Shown piece after piece: positions 7,753-13,704 of a stretch of DNA of 17,859 bases. Source of the DNA: JAAAOZ01 sp964496595 (GTDB taxonomy: Bacteria > Chloroflexota > Anaerolineae > B4-G1 > SLSP01); the NCBI GenBank assembly GCA_964496595.1, contig CAZCAI010000100.1:1-17859 (forward strand), written 5' to 3'. Position numbers and translations under genes: made by a program. Each line of letters starts with the position of its first letter. Position 1 is the stretch's first letter. Below the pieces are notes generated by a model. That model was not told where the DNA came from. It ran no database searches and saw nothing but the letters and a program-made list of their open reading frames with translations.

Positions 7753-10128
7753 TTAACCCACGTCCTGTAATGTGAAGTAGAATGTCGCGCCGGCGCCGAC
7801 ATCGCTTTCGGCCCACACTTGCCCGCCGTGGCGATGGATGATGCGTTGTACCGTGGCCAATCCGATGCCGGTGCCCTCGAATTCCGTCATCCGGTGCAGG
7901 CGCTGGAAGGGGGTGAAGAGCTTGTCGGCATAGGCCATATCGAAGCCGGCGCCGTTGTCGTGCACAAAGAAGACGGTTTGACCATCCTTTTCGGACTTTC
8001 CCACCTTGATGTTGGCATGGTCGCATTTCTGCGTGAACTTCCAGGCGTTGCCGAGGAGATTTTCCAGGACGACGTTCAAGAGGCGAGCGTCGCCATCGGC
8101 GATGAGGTGCGGCGCGATGTCGCACTTTACTTCGCGCTCTGGATGGGATTTTTGCAGATCATCAATGATCTCATTGGCGATGGCGCTGAGATCAACCCGC
8201 CTACGATGTATTTCACCGCGCGTGAGACGCGAGAGCTTGAGTAGGTCGTTGATCAGTTGGCCCATTCGCTGGCTGGCCTTGCGGACACGCTGGAGATAAT
8301 CTTGCGCAATGTCATCTAGTCCATCGCCGTAGTCCTCCAGCAGCGCCTGGCTGAAGCCGTTGATGCTGCGCAGCGGCGCGCGCAGATCGTGGGAGACGGA
8401 GTAGGCGAAAGCCTCCAGCTCCTTGTTGGCCGCCTTGAGTTGAGCCGTGCGCTCGACGACGCGCTGTTCAAGCTCTTCGCTGAAGCGTCGCCGCTCCTCG
8501 AAGAGGCGCGCGTTCTCGATGGCGGTGGCGAGCTGATCCGCCATCGCCTGAAGCACGGCGATATCCTCTTCGGAGAAAGCGGCGGCCTCGGTGCTTTGGA
8601 CGGTAAGCGCGCCGATGGCGTGGCCGTGCGTGACCAGCGGGAGGGCCATCTCCGAGCGGGTGCGTGGAAGGTGGGGATTATCGAAGCGCACCGCCTCTTC
8701 TCCCACATCGAGCGCGATACGCGCCTGAGCGTTGGCTACACTCCAGCCAATCATCGACTCCCCGCCGACGGCCAGGCGATGTCCTTCGGCCAACATCTGC
8801 TGTCCGGCGTCGCCCGTCCCGGCGCGGAGGACGGCGTACTCCTGGGCCTCATCCACCAGGAAGATGCCCACATAGTAAAAATCGAAGCGCTCCTGGATGA
8901 GATTGACTGTGTGCTGCATCAGCTTCTCGGTGTCCAGGATCGTGATGGCGGACTTGGCGACCTCGACAGCGGTGTGGAGTTGGGTATTGCGCCGGCGGAG
9001 CGTTGCGAGGAGCTGTTTTTGCTTCGACTCGACCCAATTGCGTTGGGTGATATCCTGCACTATGCCGATTCCGCCTTGAATCTCGCCATTTTTATAATAG
9101 GGGGCGGTGACCATCGCTATCGAGATCTTTCTTCCGCTGGTTGTAGTTTCATAAGCGCCTTCATATCTTGCCTCTTGGCCTTCGATAGCGGTCTTAATTG
9201 CGGGGAGCACCCGTTGATCCACGAGCCTGGTCATATCCAGTTGTTCCAGGCGATCTCTGTGGGCCCCGATGATCTCGGCGAATCGCTCGTTAAGCGCCGT
9301 AATCCGGAGGGTGGCGTCGTAATAGAAGATGCCCACCGGCGAGTGTTCAAAAATGAGACGGTAGCGCTCTTCGCTTTCTCGGAGCCTGGCCTCGGCTATT
9401 TCGCGTTCTGTGATGTCGCGCCCCACGCCGATGATGGCAGTGATTTCGCCTTCGTCATTGCGAATGGCTTTATTAGTCCAGGCGAGCCATCGCCAGCCAT
9501 ATTGGGTCAGCGCTCGCTGCTGGATGTAGGCCGTGTACGGCGGCTCGTAAATTGTTTCCATCGCCTCGAGCGTGGCCTCGCGATCCTCCTCATGCACAAG
9601 TGGAATAAATTTTTGGCCCAATAACTCCTGCTGTGTCTTGCCGAACAGTTCGCAATACGAAGGGCTGACAAACTCAAAATGCCCTTCTGTGTCGATTCTG
9701 ACGACCAGATCGGTCTGATTTTCAATCAGGAGACGGTACTTCTCTTCCTGATCTCGCAATCGCGTCTCTGCTTGCCGGCGCGCTTTGTTGAGCCGGTAGG
9801 TGACTTCGGCGATGCTCACCGTGGCGGTAATGCCCAGTGTGGCGCCGAGCCATGCTTCGGTTGTATCGGGTTTTATCTGGTAAACGACGCCGAGGGTGGT
9901 CAAAATCATACCACTCATCAGCAGGTGCACCCAATGAGGGTAGAAAAAGGTCGCCAGAATCACGGGAATGATGAAGAGGGCCAAGAGGCCAAGGAGATGT
10001 TCGTATTCTGATATAATGATGATCAGCGTGACGGCCAGCAATGCCGCCGCAAAGGCGCTCATCGTTAACCAGGGAGATATTGATTTTGCAGGGAACGGGG
10101 AGCTTTTAGGCGCATTATCCCGGTACAT
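7753..10128 (-). CDS. Membrane sensor histidine kinase PAS-PAS-GAF-HisKA-HATPase (791 aa)
   Basis: The N-terminus has about four hydrophobic segments (roughly 20-40, 45-63, 67-84 and 92-110) with very short loops, so it is an inner-membrane protein with little outside the membrane. Then come PAS1 (about 127-242, ending GVGRDITEREIAEA), PAS2 (about 253-370, ending VQDITQRNWVE), a GAF domain (about 390-545), a short coiled linker (EELEQRVVERTAQLKAANKE) and the kinase core. The H-box is YSVSHDLRAPLRSINGF with His580, the N-box is LENLLGNAWKF (N690), the G1 motif is HDNGAGF (D724), and GTGIGLATV follows. SHDLRAPLR with this ATPase form is typical of phytochrome-like kinases that use Rcp1-type regulators, two of which lie just downstream. 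The frame is open to 10278, but the extra 50 residues are encoded partly by an AT-rich repeat; ATG 10128 has GGAG 9 bp upstream. The signal sensed is unknown. Confidence 0.93.
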   Translation of the reverse strand: MYRDNAPKSSPFPAKSISPWLTMSAFAAALLAVTLIIIISEYEHLLGLLALFIIPVILATFFYPHWVHLLMSGMILTTLGVVYQIKPDTTEAWLGATLGITATVSIAEVTYRLNKARRQAETRLRDQEEKYRLLIENQTDLVVRIDTEGHFEFVSPSYCELFGKTQQELLGQKFIPLVHEEDREATLEAMETIYEPPYTAYIQQRALTQYGWRWLAWTNKAIRNDEGEITAIIGVGRDITEREIAEARLRESEERYRLIFEHSPVGIFYYDATLRITALNERFAEIIGAHRDRLEQLDMTRLVDQRVLPAIKTAIEGQEARYEGAYETTTSGRKISIAMVTAPYYKNGEIQGGIGIVQDITQRNWVESKQKQLLATLRRRNTQLHTAVEVAKSAITILDTEKLMQHTVNLIQERFDFYYVGIFLVDEAQEYAVLRAGTGDAGQQMLAEGHRLAVGGESMIGWSVANAQARIALDVGEEAVRFDNPHLPRTRSEMALPLVTHGHAIGALTVQSTEAAAFSEEDIAVLQAMADQLATAIENARLFEERRRFSEELEQRVVERTAQLKAANKELEAFAYSVSHDLRAPLRSINGFSQALLEDYGDGLDDIAQDYLQRVRKASQRMGQLINDLLKLSRLTRGEIHRRRVDLSAIANEIIDDLQKSHPEREVKCDIAPHLIADGDARLLNVVLENLLGNAWKFTQKCDHANIKVGKSEKDGQTVFFVHDNGAGFDMAYADKLFTPFQRLHRMTEFEGTGIGLATVQRIIHRHGGQVWAESDVGAGATFYFTLQDVG

Positions 10129-10137
10129 AGATAAATT

Positions 10138-10141
10138 CTCC
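10138..10141 (-). promoter_or_regulatory. Ribosome binding site fixing the start of the membrane kinase
   Basis: GGAG on the minus strand lies 9 bp before ATG 10128. The longer frame starting at 10278 has no such site and would translate repeat DNA. Confidence 0.55.
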
Positions 10142-10238
10142 GTTCGATCCGTTGGGAGTCCGGCCTGAGCGGCGCTCGCAAAATTGGGCGCTTTTAAAAA
10201 TGGCTCAAGGATCACATAATCTGTAATTTGGAATTTAG

Positions 10239-10303
10239 AATTGCGAATTGCGAATAATGCTATTGAGTAAAGATTCAAAATTCTAAATTCGCAATTCGAA
10301 ATT
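10239..10303. repeat. AT-rich palindromic repeat in the leader of the membrane kinase
   Basis: CGAATTGCGAAT (10244-10255) pairs perfectly with ATTCGCAATTCG (10287-10298), and four more pairs follow after one mismatch (10239-10242 with 10300-10303). AATTCTAAATTC-type units flank the stem. It shares core and spacer style with the palindrome at 7676-7745. It lies in the roughly 230-nt leader between the promoter at 10366-10394 and the kinase start, so it would be transcribed and could fold. Confidence 0.8.
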
Positions 10304-10365
10304 GGCTGCTGAAAGATCTAAAAATCCGTGAGCTATTTTCTAAAAGTGTCCAGTAGATAGTTGTT

Positions 10366-10394
10366 AGTATAGCGTAAGATTGTGGGATGGTCAA
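10366..10394 (-). promoter_or_regulatory. Sigma70-type promoter for the membrane kinase and downstream signalling genes
   Basis: On the minus strand TTGACC is followed by a 17-bp spacer and TATACT. The -35 matches consensus at 5 of 6 positions and the -10 at 5 of 6. The predicted start is near 10358, giving a leader of about 230 nt before ATG 10128. The -35 ends 1 bp from the target duplication of the mobile element at 10404-10564. Confidence 0.7.
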
Positions 10395-10403
10395 AAGTAT
10401 GCG

Positions 10404-10564
10404 GTGTCTTTTGGATTTTGCCGGGCAACCTCCTCAGTAGTCCTAATAGCAGCCAAGAATTGCGTGTTTGTGGGGATTACAGACCTTTTTTGCGTCGTTC
10501 CTGGGTTGCAGGTGGGGGGCGCAATAGCGCTTGACGATTGCACCCAGCGAATTCCTGAAGAGCC
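10404..10564 (+). mobile_element. MITE-like element copy A (161 bp) with 8-bp target duplication and ISL3-like ends
   Basis: The unit is bounded by the exact direct repeat AGTATGCG at 10396-10403 and 10565-10572. The left end GTGTCTTTTGGATTTTGC and the inverted right end GGCTCTTCAGGAATTCGC align without gaps as imperfect terminal repeats. GGCTCTTC ends and 8-bp target duplications are typical of the ISL3 family. There is no room for a transposase and no open frame of note, so this is a non-autonomous element. A second copy, roughly three quarters identical, lies in the same orientation at 11667-11822. The right duplication ends 9 bp before the PAC2 stop codon. The repeat and duplication are seen directly; the ISL3 link is inferred from the ends. 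Confidence 0.75.
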
Positions 10565-10581
10565 AGTATGCGAACCGAAAT

Positions 10582-11544
10582 TTACACCTCGTCCGCCTGG
10601 TCTGGGGCGTTTGGGTCTGCATCTAAATCATCTAAATCGTTGAAGAGGTCCTGCAATCCCTTCTCCCAGACATCGCTCAGGGGAACGAAGCGCTGCTCAT
10701 CGAAGTCCTCGGCTACCTCTCGAAGGTAACGCTCAATCTCCAGGTCTGGAATCTCATGATTTAGTTCGTCGACCTGCGCATCCATCGAAGCGATCAGGTC
10801 ATAGCTGTGGCGCTCCAGATCGCCGAGATCGATATCGAGGTGGGTCATGTGGTTGAAGCGGCGCATCAAATCGTACCACGCCTTGAAATCGTTCTCGATG
10901 CGCATTGTCTGAACCAAGTTAGAGACCTGGGCGAAATCATAAGCGGGGACGAAGGCGTAGAAGGTGATAGATTCTATATCGCGCCGCTCGGCCCTATCCA
11001 TCAGATAGGCGCCGATGGTGGCGCCGCCCTCGTAATCTGAGAATTTGACTGCATAGCGGGTCAACTCCTCCTTCAAGGGAGGCAGGCTGTAAACACAGGA
11101 GATCTCGCGCTCCTTATCATAAGGCGCTGGGCCGTAGACGCCGCCCACGGCTACCAGGCGCTTAACTCGCAATGCCTCCGCGATATCCAATACTGCCTCG
11201 CAATATCGATCCGCGTGCAGATGCGGCTCCTCTCCCAAGAAGATCACCAGGCCCTTTTTATCGTTGCCTGTGTAGAATACCTCGTTAGCGTTTGAACTGA
11301 GGGTTTGCCGATAACCGTCCTGGAGTTTGATTTGGGGGCGGATGAGGTGATGCAATCCCGGCACTTGGAAGAGGTAGAAACTCTCCGATTCAATCTCACC
11401 GATTTGGCGGGCGCCTGTGTGTTGGATGAGATATTGCGGCAAACCCGAGGAGACATTCCCCGCGTCCGCCCATTGATACCAGCCGGCCAACATATAGATT
11501 TCCTCGGCGATAGGTCTCTCCCAAAGTTCAACTAACTCGTCCAT
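10582..11544 (-). CDS. PAC2 family protein (320 aa)
   Basis: The protein matches the PAC2 (proteasome assembly chaperone 2-like) family as known from actinobacteria and other bacteria. Visible signs are LWERPIAEEIYMLAGWYQWADAG near the start, in short the AGWxxWxDAG motif, then VPGLHHLIRP, a KGLVIFLGEEPHLHADRYCE segment, VAVGGVYGPAPYDK and SDYEGGATIGAYL. The last 20 or so residues are strongly acidic and look disordered. Bacterial members have no settled function; some actinobacterial ones occur near Pup-proteasome genes, but no proteasome gene is visible here. The start ATG has GGGAGG 9 bp upstream, and a promoter (11585-11613) lies just before. The gene is isolated between two copies of a MITE-like element in direct orientation. 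No terminator is seen before the left copy, so read-through toward the kinase gene is possible. Confidence 0.88.
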   Translation of the reverse strand: MDELVELWERPIAEEIYMLAGWYQWADAGNVSSGLPQYLIQHTGARQIGEIESESFYLFQVPGLHHLIRPQIKLQDGYRQTLSSNANEVFYTGNDKKGLVIFLGEEPHLHADRYCEAVLDIAEALRVKRLVAVGGVYGPAPYDKEREISCVYSLPPLKEELTRYAVKFSDYEGGATIGAYLMDRAERRDIESITFYAFVPAYDFAQVSNLVQTMRIENDFKAWYDLMRRFNHMTHLDIDLGDLERHSYDLIASMDAQVDELNHEIPDLEIERYLREVAEDFDEQRFVPLSDVWEKGLQDLFNDLDDLDADPNAPDQADEV

Positions 11545-11584
11545 AATATTTCGCCTCCCTGTGGCTTACTTGATATGTCTCTCT

Positions 11585-11613
11585 AGTCTATCTTTAGTTT
11601 GCTATCTCGTCAA
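11585..11613 (-). promoter_or_regulatory. Sigma70-type promoter for the PAC2 gene
   Basis: TTGACG, a 17-bp spacer and TAGACT on the minus strand, about 40 bp before the start codon at 11544. Directly upstream of the -35 (11619-11632) the heptamer GGTTGTC is repeated twice in tandem, a possible protein-binding site. Confidence 0.6.
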
Positions 11614-11666
11614 TGACAGGTTGTCGGTTGTCACTAAGGTATCTCCCTGTAGAATGGAAGTATAGG

Positions 11667-11822
11667 GGGCTTTTGGATTTTGCCGGACAATCCCCTAAGC
11701 GGTCCTAAAAGCAGCGCAGATGGGCGTGTTTGTGGGGATCACAGCTTTTTTACGTCGTTACTAGGTTATGGGAGCGGCACAAGAGCGCTTGACGATTGCG
11801 CCCGGCGAATTCCTGAAGAGCC
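11667..11822 (+). mobile_element. MITE-like element copy B (about 156 bp) with ISL3-like ends
   Basis: This is the second copy of the repeat at 10404-10564, in the same orientation. Shared blocks include TTTTGGATTTTGCCGG at the left, GCGTGTTTGTGGGGAT in the middle, and GCGCTTGACGATTGC plus GAATTCCTGAAGAGCC at the right. The ends are better inverted repeats than in copy A: GGCTTTTGGATTTTGCCGG against GGCTCTTCAGGAATTCGCCGG. The flanks AGTATAGG and AGTACGGT share 5 of 8 bases, so a target duplication may have decayed. Copy B lies 50 bp before a truncated sensor gene. No transposase is encoded. Confidence 0.7.
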
Positions 11823-11871
11823 AGTACGGTTCGTTAGTTGTTAATATGAGCGTTGGGTTTAGAGGTTAGAT

Positions 11872-12066
11872 ATGCAAATGTGGGTTGTGATGCTCTACGT
11901 GATGATCACCTTCCTGGCTGCCGCCATCACGACGTTGCTGGCGGCGTATGCCTGGCGGTATCGGGAGGCGGTGGGGGCGCGCCGCTTCTCCGTGCTGATG
12001 CTCCTCATCGCCTTTTGGTCCTTCACAGTGGGGAGCACCTGCTGGTTCACGCTCCCCCGCGCGTGA
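11872..12066 (+). pseudogene. Truncated N-terminal membrane domain of a 7TM-type histidine kinase (64 aa)
   Basis: The reading frame has two hydrophobic helices (about residues 6-28 and 39-57) joined by WRYREAVGARRF. The arrangement of first helix, YAWRxR, GAxxF, then a LMLxIAxWSF helix closely follows the start of the histidine-kinase N-terminal 7TM region common in Chloroflexota and archaea. The frame then stops, so five helices and the whole kinase are missing; the protein is about a tenth of the usual length. It overlaps nothing and ends 4 bp before the acyltransferase start, so it may still be translated and coupled to that gene. It could instead be a real small membrane protein. An alternative start is ATG 11878. 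No convincing ribosome site is seen. Confidence 0.5.
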
Positions 12067-12070
12067 GACG

Positions 12071-12760
12071 GTGATCTCAGTGAGGGCAACAGAGCGCAGG
12101 CCGCGCCGTCAATCCTGGCTCTTTCACCTCTGCCGCCCCTTTTTGTTCCTGGCGGCGCACTTCCATCGCCTGGAAGTCACGGGCATTGAGCACGCACCGG
12201 CGCACGGCCCGGCTTTGTTGCTGGTCAAACATCGGGCCAGCCGCGATAGTCTCCTCCTGAGTTGGCTCCTCTACTATCACGGTGGGCGGATGGGCTACTA
12301 TCTCGTGAAGCGCAAATCCCCGCTCTATAACCGGCTGGTCGGCGCGCTGGGCGGCATCGGCGTCATCCGCCCTAATGACCTGTTGCGCATCCCAGATCGC
12401 GAGCGCCGCCAGGCCGCCCTGCAACGGGCGCGGCGCTTAAATCAGCAAGCGATGGATTACGTGGCCGAACTGTACACACGGGGCGAGTTGATGGTCATCT
12501 TCCCAGAGGGGATGTTCTATCCCACGCGCCTGGGGCCGTTGCACCTTGGCGCGCTCCGGCAGATCCGCGAGTTGGGGCCTCAATACGAGATTCCCATCGT
12601 GCCCGTCGGCATCGAGTACGAAGCGCTACATCGCCCGCGATCTCGCGCCTTCGTTCGCTTCGGCGCGCCGCTCTCTAGCGGGGATTATCCAGAGCTAAGC
12701 GCGCTGGCCGACGCGCTCGAAGATCAACTGCGGTCTTTGAGCGGCCTGGCGGATGCGTAA
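12071..12760 (+). CDS. 1-acyl-sn-glycerol-3-phosphate acyltransferase (PlsC) family protein (229 aa)
   Basis: The protein has the glycerolipid acyltransferase blocks in order: block I HRASRD, an HX4D motif with His54 and Asp59; block III VIFPEGMFYP with FPEG at 144-147; and block IV IPIVPVGIEYE near 174-184. The length suits the family. Members transfer an acyl chain to lysophosphatidic acid or related acceptors at the inner face of the cytoplasmic membrane; substrate cannot be told from sequence, and some relatives act on other lipids. The motif is EGM rather than the more common EGT or EGG. The start is GTG 12071, 4 bp after the upstream remnant; GTG 12080 is an alternative, and the ribosome site is weak for both. 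A gene for a kinase-fold protein follows after 90 bp, but that gene has a promoter-like element of its own. Confidence 0.88.
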   Translation: MISVRATERRPRRQSWLFHLCRPFLFLAAHFHRLEVTGIEHAPAHGPALLLVKHRASRDSLLLSWLLYYHGGRMGYYLVKRKSPLYNRLVGALGGIGVIRPNDLLRIPDRERRQAALQRARRLNQQAMDYVAELYTRGELMVIFPEGMFYPTRLGPLHLGALRQIRELGPQYEIPIVPVGIEYEALHRPRSRAFVRFGAPLSSGDYPELSALADALEDQLRSLSGLADA

Positions 12761-12791
12761 CTCTCAGTACAACCGCCCTGCACTCGGGACG

Positions 12792-12797
12792 TATAAT
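12792..12797 (+). promoter_or_regulatory. Consensus -10 element before the kinase-fold gene
   Basis: TATAAT, a perfect -10 hexamer, lies about 54 bp before ATG 12851. The position for a -35 (about 12768-12774, TACAACC) matches poorly, so an activator or another sigma factor may be needed. Confidence 0.4.
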
Positions 12798-12850
12798 AAG
12801 GTAGAGATTACGGCAATCAAGTGTGAGGAACAGAAAGGTTAGGATTGGAG

Positions 12851-13627
12851 ATGCTTTCATCAATGTGTGCGGATAAGCTTTTTGCGTCCTTGGATAGGGA
12901 CTGGCGCATGGAGCGCATCGCGGGCGGGAATGAGACGGAAGTCTATTGCACCGATGACCGCCAGCACGTCGTCAAGGTCAAGAGCGAGGGGGGCGGCGCC
13001 CTCGAAGAGGCGCTGGTAGAAGCGCAGGTGCTGCGCGCGGCTGCGGACTTGTTCGCCGAAGCGCTGGGGCCAGAGCACACCATCCCCACCTTCTTCATCG
13101 TCGCCCGCAACAGCCAGGGCGAAGTCCAGCCGGTGGCGATCCAGCCCTACATTTGTCACGCCCAATCCCTCTTTGAGGTGGATTACCGCGCCTTAGATGC
13201 TTCTGAGCGGCGGCGCATCGCTGCGCAACTGCGGAGCATCATCCGCCGCTCGCTGGAGTTTTATCGCAAAACCGGCGCGATGCCCGATCTCTACGGGCGA
13301 CTTAGCCACAGCAAGGTGGAGCGCGAGCGTCGCAACGCACCGTGCAGGCTTCCCCAGCGGATCTGGAGCTTTCTGGTGCAGCGCACGCTCCTGCGCTCGC
13401 ACAACCTGATGCTCACGCCCGCGCCTGAGCATCGCATCATCCTGGTGGATTATGATCCAGTCAAGCGTAGTACCATCTACCGCTATATCTACTACCAGGT
13501 GCGGCGTGTGCTCTTTCTGCGGGATTACCTCCTAATCGCGCTGATGGAGCGCACGGGGTGGGCGTTCAAGCCCCGGCTTAAGACCTGCCTCAAGGAGGCC
13601 GAGCCGGTGGAAATTCCAAGCCTCTAA
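12851..13627 (+). CDS. Protein-kinase-fold (APH-like) protein of unknown substrate (258 aa)
   Basis: The start of the chain has kinase N-lobe features: AGGNETEVYCTDDRQHVVKVK reads as a glycine-rich loop followed by the beta-3 lysine. Later GAMPDLYGR, then SHNLML, then IILVDYDP resembles the catalytic-loop and metal-binding region of aminoglycoside-phosphotransferase-like kinases, with VDYDP in the place of DFG. A standard HRD is absent, so either the Asp of PDLYG serves or the enzyme is unconventional. The basic C-terminal region (YRYIYYQVRRVLFLRDYLL) may touch membranes. No signal peptide or full transmembrane helix is visible. Its position after plsC suggests a lipid or sugar-lipid substrate, which is inference only. 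The start is uncertain: TTG 12845, ATG 12851 and ATG 12863 are all in frame, and GGAG at 12847-12850 would best serve ATG 12863. I did not recognise a named family. Confidence 0.65.
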   Translation: MLSSMCADKLFASLDRDWRMERIAGGNETEVYCTDDRQHVVKVKSEGGGALEEALVEAQVLRAAADLFAEALGPEHTIPTFFIVARNSQGEVQPVAIQPYICHAQSLFEVDYRALDASERRRIAAQLRSIIRRSLEFYRKTGAMPDLYGRLSHSKVERERRNAPCRLPQRIWSFLVQRTLLRSHNLMLTPAPEHRIILVDYDPVKRSTIYRYIYYQVRRVLFLRDYLLIALMERTGWAFKPRLKTCLKEAEPVEIPSL

Positions 13628-13632
13628 AACAG

Positions 13633-13665
13633 ATCGAGGGACGGAACCTGATTCCGTCCCTCGAT
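13633..13665. terminator. Strong bidirectional hairpin terminator
   Basis: A perfect 14-bp stem, ATCGAGGGACGGAA against TTCCGTCCCTCGAT, encloses the loop CCTGA. It lies 5 bp after the stop of the kinase-fold gene and about 40 bp beyond the stop of the convergent cyclase gene. On the minus strand the stem is followed by CTGTTTT, so it fits the cyclase gene slightly better, but it can serve both. Confidence 0.8.
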
Positions 13666-13704
13666 TAGAATACCCCGTTTGCGGGATGAGCGTCAGCCTT
13701 GGGT

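Noticed and set aside
8389..9624. A 411-residue plus-strand open frame opposite the membrane kinase
   Set aside because: It mirrors the PAS/GAF/HisKA coding region in the complementary frame; the kinase motifs are unmistakable on the minus strand.
10531..10564. TTGACG near the right end of both elements as an outward promoter
   Set aside because: At a 17-bp spacing there is only CCTGAA, with no -10-like hexamer in either copy or its flank.
11768..11869. Possible 33-residue frame starting MGAAQERLTIAPGEFLKSQY in element copy B
   Set aside because: The matching frame in copy A has a stop (CAATAGCGC in place of CAAGAGCGC) and no start, and the conserved part is the element's terminal repeat. 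Not a gene.
13674..13685. Small CCCG-TTTG-CGGG hairpin after the main terminator
   Set aside because: Four base pairs only; the 14-bp stem next to it explains termination better.
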